From NCBI RefSeq assembly GCF_000633355.1, contig NZ_AYMQ01000057.1, positions 1 to 64,000 on the forward strand: a stretch of DNA of 64,000 nucleotides. The letters run 5' to 3'. The position numbers and the translations under genes were made by a program. Positions 49,024 to 58,100 of this stretch are shown here, in pieces (positions within the stretch are counted from its first letter, which is position 1; each line of letters opens with the position of its first letter). Source of the stretch: Serratia sp. H1w. GTDB lineage: Bacteria; Pseudomonadota; Gammaproteobacteria; Enterobacterales; Enterobacteriaceae. Under the pieces are notes generated by a model, which worked only from the letters and a program-made list of their open reading frames with translations, was not told the origin of the DNA and ran no database searches.

Positions 49024-50388
49024 TTACGCTACGATCTCATAGCAAGGTACGTAGGCGGTTCCCGGCAGTTTCATGCGATGCTGGGCAACAAAGCCCTGCA
49101 ACAGGCTATCCATCTGCTTCATCATTAACGGATCGCCATGTAGCTTGTACGGGCCGAACTGTTCGATGGCATGAATGCCGTTCTCCTTCACGTTACCCGC
49201 CACAATCCCTGAGAACGCACGGCGCAATGCCGCCGCCAACTGTTCCGCCGGTTGGTTCGGATACAGGTTGAGATTGGCCATGTTTTCATGGCTTGGCTCG
49301 AACGGGAGTTGCAGATCCGGTGCAATGCGGATCGACCAGTTAAAGCTGTAGGCATCGCCGGTATTGCGACGGTTCTCTTTCACCAGCGGCATGGCCTTTT
49401 TCATCTGACGGGCCACTTCGGCCGGATCGTCGATGATGATGGTGTAGTGACGGCGGGCTTTCTCACCCAGCGTATTCATGATGAATTCGTCCAGCACGCG
49501 GAAATAATCGGCGCTTTCTTTTGGCCCGGTAAGGATCAGCGGCAGGACCTGTTCGCTGTTTTCCGGGTTCATCAGAATACCCAGCAGATACAGCAGCTCT
49601 TCCGCCGTACCGACCCCGCCAGGGAAAATGATGATGCCATGCGCAATACGCACGAAGGCTTCCAGACGTTTTTCGATATCTGGCATGATCACCAGTTCGT
49701 TAACCAACGGGTTCGGCGGTTCAGCGGCAATAATTGAAGGTTCAGTCATGCCGATAAAGCGGCTGTTGTGGTAGCGCTGCTGCGCATGGCCGACAGCGGC
49801 CCCTTTCATCGGTGCCTCCATCGCCCCTGGCCCACAGCCGGTGCAGATATTCAGCTCACGCAGGCCCAGTTGGCTACCAACCTTACGGGCATACAGATAT
49901 TCGTTCTCATTGATCGAGTGGCCGCCCCAGCACACCACCATGTTCGGATCTTCGTCAAGGTGCAGCGTGCGGGCATTACGCAGGATGGAGAACACCAGGT
50001 TGGTGATATGCACGGAGTCTTCCAGATCCATATGTTGGAAGCGCCCGGCGTTGTCCATTTGGCCGTGGACAAACAGGATATCGCGCAGTACGGCAAACAG
50101 GTTGGCCTGTAGTGAGCGAATGATGCGGCCATCAACGAAGGCCTCTTCTGGCGGGTTCACCAGCTCCAGTTTTACACCACGCTCACGACGTAGTACGTTG
50201 ATATCGAAGTTTTCATAGCGCGACAGCAGCTGTTTGCTGTTGTCGGTTTGGCTACCGGAGTTTAACACCGCCAGGGAGCAGTTGCGGAACAAGCGGTACA
50301 GGTCGCTGCTGGCGGTACGCTTGAGCATGTCTACTTCTAACTGCGACAATAAATCCATAGCGCCAAGTGGGCTGATATGTGTAATCAA
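49024..50388 (-). CDS. ppnN: Nucleotide 5'-monophosphate nucleosidase PpnN
   Basis: A 454-residue protein, the same length as E. coli PpnN (YgdH). The central LOG/lysine-decarboxylase-like domain has the PGGVGTAEE motif and [14 protein letters not shown]. It hydrolyses purine and pyrimidine nucleotides to base and ribose-5-phosphate and is stimulated by (p)ppGpp in E. coli. The start is TTG at 50388, strongly supported by AAAGGAG 6 bp upstream and by the family N terminus MITHISPLG. Confidence 0.95.
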   Translation of the reverse strand: MITHISPLGAMDLLSQLEVDMLKRTASSDLYRLFRNCSLAVLNSGSQTDNSKQLLSRYENFDINVLRRERGVKLELVNPPEEAFVDGRIIRSLQANLFAVLRDILFVHGQMDNAGRFQHMDLEDSVHITNLVFSILRNARTLHLDEDPNMVVCWGGHSINENEYLYARKVGSQLGLRELNICTGCGPGAMEAPMKGAAVGHAQQRYHNSRFIGMTEPSIIAAEPPNPLVNELVIMPDIEKRLEAFVRIAHGIIIFPGGVGTAEELLYLLGILMNPENSEQVLPLILTGPKESADYFRVLDEFIMNTLGEKARRHYTIIIDDPAEVARQMKKAMPLVKENRRNTGDAYSFNWSIRIAPDLQLPFEPSHENMANLNLYPNQPAEQLAAALRRAFSGIVAGNVKENGIHAIEQFGPYKLHGDPLMMKQMDSLLQGFVAQHRMKLPGTAYVPCYEIVA

Positions 50389-50426
50389 GGTAACTCCTTT
50401 GCGCCCATTATGGGGCGATAATAATC

Positions 50427-50454
50427 CTTACCGGCTTGTGCGTACGCCGGTAAG
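50427..50454. repeat. Inverted repeat upstream of ppnN
   Basis: CTTACCGGC and GCCGGTAAG are perfect 9-bp arms around 10 bp, followed by AATTTTGC on the plus strand. It sits in the 192-bp gap between queF and ppnN, both on the minus strand, and may be a queF transcript end or part of the ppnN leader. Confidence 0.4.
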
Positions 50455-50580
50455 AATTTTGCAATGCCTGCCAGAATGCCTGGCTAAAAAGCGGGCATCC
50501 TTGATTTAACCTTACCGCCGTCCCCGGATTTTTACCAATACAAACCGTCCGTTAGCTCAGTTGTTGAGCGTTGGTACGCA

Positions 50581-51426
50581 TTATTGGCGGGCCAGACGGC
50601 CATGGTCCGGTTCGAACGGCACATTACTGCGCCATGGGTTGATATCCAGGCCGCCGCGGCGGGTATAGCGGGCGTAAACGCTCAGTTGTTCCGGCTGGCA
50701 GAAACGCAGCAGATCGTTAAAGATCCGCTCAACGCACTGTTCATGGAATTCGTTGTGATGGCGGAACGAAACCAGATAACGCAGCAGGGCTTCGCGGTCG
50801 ATCTGTGGACCACGATAGCGGATTTGCACCGAACCCCAATCGGGCTGATTGGTGATCAGGCAATTGGATTTCAGCAGATGGCTGACCAGCGTTTCCTCAA
50901 CGACCCGGCTGCCAGCTGCACCTTGCAGGTAGCCCGTATCGAATTCGTAGCTCTCAATACTGATGTCCTGCTGATCGAGGCATTCACCTGCCAGCCGGGC
51001 GATTGGGCTGCCTTCAATCTGATCGACGCTGAACAGGGTAACGCTCACATCCCCTTGTGCGCAGGCGGCGAGATCGCGTTGCAGCGTGCTGCGTACTGCC
51101 TCCCAGTCCGGGAAGTTGGTCTGGTTAAAACTGTTGAGATAGAGCTTGAAGCTTTTGGACTCGATCAGGTTGAGGCTGTTGGCATTCAGGCTGATTTCCC
51201 CAACCGCGACCTGCGGCAGGCCCTTGGCATTGAGCCAGGAAAGTTCATACAGCGTCCAGATATCGGCACCGTGGAACGGCAGGCTGTCGGGATAAAGCCC
51301 CAGCGGCTCGCGGTTCATGCTGCGCGGCACCGCCTGTAACAGTGAAGCATCGTAGCTGTCACGGTATGCGGTTGGCTTGCCTAGCGTCAGTGCTGCCAGA
51401 GCCTGATGATCTTGATAGGAGGACAT
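50581..51426 (-). CDS. queF: NADPH-dependent 7-cyano-7-deazaguanine reductase
   Basis: A 281-residue enzyme (E. coli QueF 282), the two-domain T-fold type, which reduces preQ0 to preQ1 in queuosine synthesis. The catalytic Cys is in [14 protein letters not shown], the QueF motif in [13 protein letters not shown], and the Glu/His substrate residues in FHEQCVERI. No preQ1 riboswitch is visible. Divergent from syd, as in E. coli. Confidence 0.95.
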   Translation of the reverse strand: MSSYQDHQALAALTLGKPTAYRDSYDASLLQAVPRSMNREPLGLYPDSLPFHGADIWTLYELSWLNAKGLPQVAVGEISLNANSLNLIESKSFKLYLNSFNQTNFPDWEAVRSTLQRDLAACAQGDVSVTLFSVDQIEGSPIARLAGECLDQQDISIESYEFDTGYLQGAAGSRVVEETLVSHLLKSNCLITNQPDWGSVQIRYRGPQIDREALLRYLVSFRHHNEFHEQCVERIFNDLLRFCQPEQLSVYARYTRRGGLDINPWRSNVPFEPDHGRLARQ

Positions 51427-51489
51427 GGGCTGTCACCTTGGTGTGAGATAGGTACAATGGGCACCAGTTTACCGTATGCGAGAAAAAAT

Positions 51490-52038
51490 ATGGACCATGA
51501 TGTATCGCACGCCCTGCTTGAATTTACCCAGCGCTATGTCGACGCTTGGCAGCAGCTTTACGGCCATGCACCGGCTAGCCAGGAACTCTACGGCGTGGCT
51601 TCACCTTGTACCGTCGAAAATCGCGATGACACGGTGTTGTGGCTGCCGCAGCCTTTTACGCCTGCGGCCAGCCTGGAAAAAGTTGAGCAGGCATTGGAAC
51701 TGCAACTCCAGCCGGATATTCATACCTTCTATACCCAACAATATGCCGGGGATATGAGTGCGCAGTTTGGTGAACACTCGTTGACGCTGTTGCAGGTCTG
51801 GAGTGAAGACGACTTTATTCGGCTGCAGGAGAATCTGATTGGGCATCTGGTGACGCAAAAACGCCTGAAACTCTCGCCGACCTTATTCCTGGCGACCACG
51901 GAATCGGAGATGACGGTAGTGTCGTTATGTAACGTCAGCGGCAATGTGTTGCTTGAGCAATTTGGCAGCAAGAAACGTACGCTGTTAGCCGCTTGTTTGG
52001 GGGAATTCCTCGCTGCATTGCGCCCCAGGTTGCAGTGA
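51490..52038 (+). CDS. syd: SecY-interacting protein Syd
   Basis: A 182-residue peripheral membrane protein (E. coli Syd 181) that binds SecY and monitors translocon assembly. It opens [20 protein letters not shown] and has the conserved [15 protein letters not shown] and [10 protein letters not shown] segments. Starts further upstream in frame lie over the queF promoter and are not supported. Confidence 0.93.
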   Translation: MDHDVSHALLEFTQRYVDAWQQLYGHAPASQELYGVASPCTVENRDDTVLWLPQPFTPAASLEKVEQALELQLQPDIHTFYTQQYAGDMSAQFGEHSLTLLQVWSEDDFIRLQENLIGHLVTQKRLKLSPTLFLATTESEMTVVSLCNVSGNVLLEQFGSKKRTLLAACLGEFLAALRPRLQ

Positions 52039-52061
52039 TCGGCAATTTTGCGCTTGGCGCG

Positions 52062-52102
52062 TGTGAGAGATCTCTTACAAAAGCTGTGAGAGATCGCTTT
52101 TA
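52062..52102 (+). promoter_or_regulatory. Probable UvrY (GacA-type) binding sites upstream of csrB
   Basis: TGTGAGAGATCTCTTACA at 52062-52079 is an 18-bp near-palindrome fitting the GacA/UvrY site TGTAAG-N6-CTTACA with one change. A second, weaker version TGTGAGAGATCGCTTTTA is at 52085-52102, 23 bp further. They lie about 145-185 bp before the csrB start, where UvrY acts in E. coli. Confidence 0.7.
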
Positions 52103-52245
52103 ATTTTTCATTTTAGTGGTTTATTTTTTCTTTTGTTTCTTTATATATCAATTAGTTATTTGTTTATAGCTAGAGGCGTTAAGTCAAATTCTGTGTAATC
52201 CGTCCTACATGCCCTTGTGAATAAAAAGGAATTAAGCGATTCTAT

Positions 52246-52606
52246 GTCTACCGGAAGGAAGCCGGATGGAGCAGGAAAGCGTCAGGATGATGCAGCTTCA
52301 GGAAGAAGAAAGGGATGCACTCAGGAAGAGTGGAAAGGATTGGTATCAGGATGATACACAGGATGTTTCAGGATTGAAACCAGGGACACCTCCAGGACGG
52401 AGATAGAGAGCCAGCACAGGATTGTTGGTGGGTCAGGAAGGCCGAGGAACCGCGTCAGGATGATGCTAGAGGATTTTGCGAAGGATTGTTTTGGTCAGGA
52501 TGGCCGAAAGGAAAAGTTTTCAAGGATTGAGCAGGGAGCACACTTGTAGCGGGATTAGCTATAAAACGAACCGGGGGCACTGTTAACGCAGTGCCCCCAA
52601 CTTTTT
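52246..52606 (+). ncRNA. csrB: CsrB small RNA (CsrA antagonist)
   Basis: About 361 nt downstream of syd. I count 28 GGA words by eye, many in the CAGGATG/CAGGA/AAGGA form that CsrA binds, several displayed in hairpins. The segments GGACACCTCCAGGACGGAG, GGTGGGTCAGGAAGGCC, AAGGATTGAGCAGGGAGCA and AAACGAACCGGGGGC closely follow E. coli CsrB. It ends with the terminator GGGGGCACTG-TTAACG-CAGTGCCCCC plus AACTTTTT. It sequesters CsrA under BarA/UvrY control. The 5' end is set by comparison with E. coli and may be off by several bases. Confidence 0.95.
52573..52606 (+). terminator. csrB terminator
   Basis: A 10-bp perfect stem (GGGGGCACTG/CAGTGCCCCC) with a TTAACG loop and a T5 run after AAC. Confidence 0.85.
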
Positions 52607-52679
52607 GTCTGGAGAAAGGCCAGACAGCAACTTCTGCCCGACCCCTCCTAAATACTTGTCAGTTAAGACCACCAATATC

Positions 52680-52769
52680 CCCCAATTCTCTCCCACGAGG
52701 TCCGTAGCTGCGGCTAGCTTGTAGCACGTTTAGTTCCCTCTCCCTTTGGGAGAGGGTTAGGGTGAGGGA
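52680..52769. repeat. R1 repeat element, degenerate left arm
   Basis: Right arm TTCCCTCTCCCTTTGGGAGA then GGGTTAGGGTGAGGGA (52734-52769), preceded by TGTAGCACGTTTAG. The left arm is worn (CCCAATTCTCTCCCACGAGG, 52681-52700) and the element is shorter than other copies. It is directly downstream of the MFS transporter gene. Confidence 0.65.
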
Positions 52770-52774
52770 AAGTG

Positions 52775-54013
52775 TTAGCCGATTGCCCCCAACGTATCAC
52801 CCGTAGTTTGCTTCTTCGGCAGCAGGAACAGCGTGGCGAAAATATCCAACAGGTAAATGGCTGCCAGCAGGCTGATCGCGGCGGTAAAGGAAACCTGAGT
52901 AACCAATGCACCAATCACCAATGGCCCCAGCCCACCGACGCCGCGTCCCAGATTGAACAGGATATTCTGCGCTGTGGCGCGTGCCTGCACCGGGTAGGTA
53001 TCAGAAATCAGTGCGCCATAGCCCCCAATCATCCCGTTAACAAACACGCCCATCAGTGCGCCAGCAAACAGCATCACCACAGGATCGGTGAGTTGCGAGT
53101 AGCAGATTACCATCACTACGGCGCCTACCTGATAAATCACAAAAATGATCCAACGGGGAAAGCGATCGGCCAATACGCCGAACAGCCAGATGCCAAAGGT
53201 CATACCGATCACCGTGACGCCCGTCCAGACGCCGGATTTGGTCAACGAGAAGCCAAAGTTTTTCGCCAGATAGGTCGGCATCCAGATCATCAGACCGTAA
53301 TAGCCAAAGTTTTGTACCGAACAGAGGATAAAGATCCCCAGGCTGGCCTTGCTGGTGGCGCGATCTTTAAATAGCAGCTTTAATCGATGAGTAAAGGAGA
53401 GCTGCTGTTCGCTGGTTTTTTGCTGCACAAACTCCTTGGGCTCGCCCATGGTGCGGCGGATGAGGAAGGAAACCAGCGCCGGCAGCAGGCCAACCAAGAA
53501 CATGCCACGCCAACCGATATAAGGTAACAACAGCGGGGTGAGGAAAGCGGCGGCAAGCACGCCGAGCTGCCAGCCCATACCCACATAAGCCGAGGCACGG
53601 TTGCGTTTCTCTGCGGGCCAGGCTTCGGCGATCAACGCCATGCCAATACCGAATTCACCACCTAGCCCGATCCCCGCGAGGGTGCGATAGGCGAGCAAAT
53701 CCCAGTAGCCAACGGCAACGGCGCACAGGCCGGTAAACACTGAAAACATCAGGATGGTGATGGTCAGTATGCGGATACGGCCAAAACGATCGCTGAGATG
53801 GCCGAAGATCACGCCGCCAATCACTGCGCCGATCAATGTCCAGGTCACCAGTGAACCGGCTTGTGATGAGGTGAGACCCAGTTCAGTGGTGATCACCGGC
53901 AGCATAAAGCCGAGGATCAACAGATCGAAACCGTCCATGGCGTAACCGGTTACCGAAGCCAGCATGGCTTTACCAGGCGTAGCGTGATAGTTAGTAGAAG
54001 AGATAGCGGACAT
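52775..54013 (-). CDS. MFS transporter, probably organic/aromatic acid symporter type
   Basis: A 412-residue, 12-helix major facilitator. MFS motif A appears as GHLSDRFGRIRI between helices 2 and 3, with a second copy (GVLADRFPRW) in the C half. The first helix DGFDLLILGFMLPV resembles the aromatic acid:H+ symporter group, in which an Asp in helix 1 is needed for transport. The substrate cannot be told from sequence. Start at ATG 54013 (MSAISSTNYH); an ATG four codons earlier is possible. It is divergent from yqcC. Confidence 0.85.
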   Translation of the reverse strand: MSAISSTNYHATPGKAMLASVTGYAMDGFDLLILGFMLPVITTELGLTSSQAGSLVTWTLIGAVIGGVIFGHLSDRFGRIRILTITILMFSVFTGLCAVAVGYWDLLAYRTLAGIGLGGEFGIGMALIAEAWPAEKRNRASAYVGMGWQLGVLAAAFLTPLLLPYIGWRGMFLVGLLPALVSFLIRRTMGEPKEFVQQKTSEQQLSFTHRLKLLFKDRATSKASLGIFILCSVQNFGYYGLMIWMPTYLAKNFGFSLTKSGVWTGVTVIGMTFGIWLFGVLADRFPRWIIFVIYQVGAVVMVICYSQLTDPVVMLFAGALMGVFVNGMIGGYGALISDTYPVQARATAQNILFNLGRGVGGLGPLVIGALVTQVSFTAAISLLAAIYLLDIFATLFLLPKKQTTGDTLGAIG

Positions 54014-54167
54014 GTCTTTTATCATTGGTGATTTTTGGGTGCGCGTATTGTGCCGTGCCGGGCGGGGAGCCACCAGATATAATTGGGTGCATTGGGCTAA
54101 AATGCTATGCTTTGGCACTCTCAGCCGCTGGCTGACTACCAAGCTTAAATACAGTTCAGGAATGCCG

Positions 54168-54494
54168 ATGAGCACATCAAATGAGGTTCGCCATAGTTTA
54201 CGGGCGATTGAACAGTCCATGCGGGAGCTGGCGCTGTGGCAGCTTACGCCACCAGAAGCGGAAGCTTTTGCCAGCACGGAGCCTTTCTGCGTCGACAGCA
54301 TGTTGGCCGAAGAGTGGTTGCAGTGGGTGCTGCTGCCTCGTATGCATGCATTGCTGGATGCCAATGCGCCGTTGCCCACGCGCTTTGCCATCACACCCTA
54401 TTTTGAAGAAGCGCTGAAAGATAAACAGCCGAACTGCCTGCCGCTGCTGGTACTGCTGCAACGGTTGGATTCGCTGCTCAACATTGAGCTTTAA
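54168..54494 (+). CDS. yqcC: YqcC family protein
   Basis: A 108-residue protein (E. coli YqcC 109), function unknown. Conserved segments: TEPFCVDSMLAEEWLQWVLLPRMHALLD and RFAITPYFEEAL. AGGA at 54158-54161 is 6 bp before the ATG at 54168, which is preferred over the ATG two codons earlier. In E. coli it is followed by truC and yqcA; here it is followed by a small membrane protein and the macroglobulin gene. Confidence 0.9.
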   Translation: MSTSNEVRHSLRAIEQSMRELALWQLTPPEAEAFASTEPFCVDSMLAEEWLQWVLLPRMHALLDANAPLPTRFAITPYFEEALKDKQPNCLPLLVLLQRLDSLLNIEL

Positions 54495-54642
54495 TTGCGC
54501 TTTCAACGCTAAAGACCGATTTCTGCGTAGCAACGCGCAATTTACGCCGTTTCGCTAAAATAGCGTTTCCGCGCCACTGGGGAAATGGTGGATAATGGCG
54601 CGCATAAAACGCTTTATCGCGAGTAACCACGGAGGGTTTCTC

Positions 54643-55098
54643 ATGCTCAGAAAAAATATATTCGGCTGGTCGGGGATCGCACTAGGTGGCCTGGCGCTGC
54701 TATTGGCGATGGTTCATTTCTATGGCGGGCCATTTACCCCGCAGCAGACGCTGGAAAGCCTCGTCGCGGGCAAGGCGGCGGCCATCAAAGAATCGCTGCT
54801 GGCTTCACTGACAGGCCAGCAAATCCCTGAAAAGGTCTCGCGGCCTCACTTTAATGTCGATCGGATTTTGAAGATCGTCATTGCCGTATTGGCGGTGGGT
54901 GCCGTTATCCTGGGTACGATTGCCGGGGTATACAAAGAAAACCCACGTGCGGTCAATACTGCGGTAATGCTTGGCATGAGCACGTTGGCGTTTCAAATTG
55001 CCATGTTTGCTTTTAGCGTTGCTTTCAGCTTAATCGTGGTGCTTATTGTTATTGCATTGGTGTCGTTGCTGATTTTTGGCATGGGGGCAGTTTGTTAA
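54643..55098 (+). CDS. Small inner-membrane protein, unknown
   Basis: A 151-residue protein with hydrophobic helices at about 8-26 (FGWSGIALGGLALLLAMVHF), 77-95 (ILKIVIAVLAVGAVILGTIA) and two near the C terminus (MSTLAFQIAMFAFSVAFSL, then IVVLIVIALVSLLIFGMG). The loop between helices 1 and 2 is polar, about 45 residues. ATG at 54643 has GGAGGG 6 bp upstream. I do not recognise the family. It is 71 bp before the macroglobulin gene on the same strand and may be part of the same unit. Confidence 0.75.
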   Translation: MLRKNIFGWSGIALGGLALLLAMVHFYGGPFTPQQTLESLVAGKAAAIKESLLASLTGQQIPEKVSRPHFNVDRILKIVIAVLAVGAVILGTIAGVYKENPRAVNTAVMLGMSTLAFQIAMFAFSVAFSLIVVLIVIALVSLLIFGMGAVC

Positions 55099-55169
55099 CA
55101 GCTCGGCTTCCGGCGTCGGAAATGTTGTCTCTCTGGGTGTCCTTCAAGGATTAAAAAGGTGCTGCAATC

Positions 55170-58100
55170 ATGGATTTGCTGAAGTTTATCCTCCGTTTGC
55201 CTTTTACGTTGATAAAAGGCCTGTTCCGCCTGTTGGCCCTGATTTTTAGCCTGCTGGGGCGGCTGTTCAAGCCGGTGGTGGGCAACCTGAACTGGAATGC
55301 ACCTGCCTGGTGGGCAGTGGTATCCGGCGCGGTGAAGCGCGGCTTCCTGCGTCTGGAAGGTGGGGTAGACAAATATCCCAAAGCCATCAGCCTGTCGCTG
55401 CTGGTGCTGTTGTGCGCGGCTGGCGGAGCCTTCTACGGCTGGCACTGGTGGCTTAATCGGCCGCAACCGATTGAGCCGGCACCGATGGTGTATCAGGAAA
55501 CCAGCGTGCGGGTCTCCGATCCTGAACCGGTTAACTATGCCGTGCAGAAATCTGCGCCGCAGCAGGTCACTCTTACCTTCAGAAACTCCGTGGCACCGCT
55601 GACCGATGCTGGCAAGGTCGTGGAAAAAGGCATCTCCATCAGCCCGGCCCTCGAAGGGCAATGGAAGTGGAATAACGCCTGGACCCTGGTCTTCACGCCG
55701 AAAAACCCATTGCCGATGGGCAGCAAATATGAGGTTAAGCTCGAGCCCGCCGTGCTGCTGGCCCCGCAGATTAAGCTTGCCAACACCAACTACAGCTTTA
55801 GTGCCCCGGCTTTTAACTACCAGCTTGGGCAAGCCGAGTATTATCAGGACCCGCAAGATCCGCAAAAGCGCAGCGCTATCTTCAACGTAAAATTCAATGC
55901 CCCGGTGGACGTTGCCAGTTTCGAAAAGCAGATCGCCATGGGGTTGATCGAGGCCGGTGCCAAATCTGAAAAGAAACTCAATTTCTCGTTGGTCTACGAT
56001 GCCAAGAAACTGAACGCCTGGGTGCATTCTGAGCCGCTGAAAGCGCTGGATCACGGTGGTAAAGTGCATCTGGTATTGGGCAAAGGTATCAAGTCGGTGG
56101 TGTCTGCCAATGAGATCAGCCAATCGAATGACAGCTGGGTAACGGTACCTACGTTGTATAGCCTTACGGTGAAGGATGCCAGCGCCCAGGTAGTCGATAG
56201 TGAAGGAACCAAAGGCCAGCGTGCGCTGATCGTCGCCTTCAGCGATGCGATAAAAGACAAAGATGCCGGGCGTGCGGTCAAGGCCTGGTTATTGCCGCAA
56301 CATAACCCTAACGACTCCGAAGCCAGTAACGAACCCGATGATTTTTATCAGTGGGGCGGGACCGAGAGCATCGAAAACAGCGTGATGGCCCAGTCTACCC
56401 CGTTGACGTTGACCCTGAATGAAGCGGAGGAGACCTACCAGCCGCAGTTCAGCTTCAAGTTTGACGCACCGGCTCACCGCTTCATGCTGCTGGAAATCAG
56501 CAACCTGATGACCTCGTCGGGCGGTTATAAAATGCCGGAGAAAGTCTATCGTATCGTCGAAGTACCGGACTTCCCGAAAACCTTGCAGTTTATGTCACAG
56601 GGTTCGCTGCTGTCGGTAAACGGTGACAAGCAAATCAGCGTGGCGGCGCGTAACGTGCCTGGCCTGCGGTTGGATATCAAGCGGGTGATTCCAAGCCAGT
56701 TGCAGCATATCGTCTCTTTCAAGAGCAGCGAATACTCTTCGGCGCAGTTCAATCAGCTCAACGATGAATATTTTACCGAACACTTCAAATATCAGACGGT
56801 CATCAACAACGATAAGCCGGGTGAAGTGAGCTATAAGGGCATCGATCTCTCGCGTTACCTGTCGACCAGCACGGACTCCCACCGCGGCGTGTTCCTGCTG
56901 ACGCTGTCAGAATGGCAGCCGGAAAAGAAAAAGACGCAGAACGCCGAAGATGAAGGTTATCAGGGCGAACAGGAAGAGGATGACTCACCTAGCGTCGGGG
57001 ATTCACGCTTTGTGGTTGTCACCGATCTGGGCATTATTGCCAAGCGTTCGCAGGATAAAACGCGTGATGTGTTTGTCCAATCGATCCACAGCGGTGCGCC
57101 GGTCAGCAGTGCCAAAGTCTCGGTGATCGCCAAAAATGGCGTGACGCTGCTCAGCCAGGTTACCGATGCCAATGGACACGTGCGTTTCCCTGCGCTGGAT
57201 GTCTATACCAATGAACGCCAGCCGGTGATGTTCCTGGTGGAAAAAGAAGGCGATGTCTCCTTCTTGCCAACCACCAGCTATAACGACCGCGGGCTGGATT
57301 TCTCCCGCTTTGATATTCAAGGTGAAGAAACCCCGATCGATCCACGCACCTTGAGCAGCTACCTGTTCTCCGATCGTGGCGTATATCGTCCGGGCGATAC
57401 TTTCAATATCGGTCTGATTACCCGCGCCGCCGATTGGGGCGTCGCCCTGGCGGGTGTGCCGGTACGTGCCGAGATCCGCGATCCGCGCGACAAACTGATG
57501 ACGACGATCCCGATCACTCTTGGTGGCAGCGGTTTCAACGAATTGAGTTACACCACCGATGAAAACGCGCCAACGGGCGAGTGGAACGTCTACCTGTATC
57601 TGATTGGCAAGAACAACGACACTTCCACCTTGCTCGGCCATACCGCCGTCAACGTGAAAGAGTTTGAGCCAGACCAGTTGAAGGTGAAGTTGGAATTGAC
57701 GCCAAACCGCCAGCAAGGGTGGGTAAAACCTTCAGAGCTACAGGCGAACATCGATGTGCAGAACCTGTTTGGTACGCCAGCACAGGATCGCCGAGTCACC
57801 TCTAAGCTGACGCTGCGGCCGATGTATCCAAGCTTTGATCGCTTCCCGGATTACGCCTTCTTTGAGAACCGCCAGAATAGCGACGGTTTTGAAACGGAAC
57901 TGGAAGACCGCACCACCAACGAGCAGGGCGTGGCGAATATTCCGCTGGATCTGAAGTCCTACGCGGATGCCACCTACCAGCTGCAACTACTGTCGGAAGC
58001 CTTTGTGGCCGGCGGCGGTCGTTCCGTTGCCGCTACGGCTCGGGTGTTGGTGTCGCCGTATGACTATCTGGTAGGTGTGAAACCAGACGGTGATTTAGGC

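Noticed and set aside
52246-52606. Direct-repeat or CRISPR-like array suggested by repeated CAGGATG words
   Set aside because: Spacing is irregular and the words are CsrA-binding GGA motifs; terminator, position and flanking segments identify CsrB.
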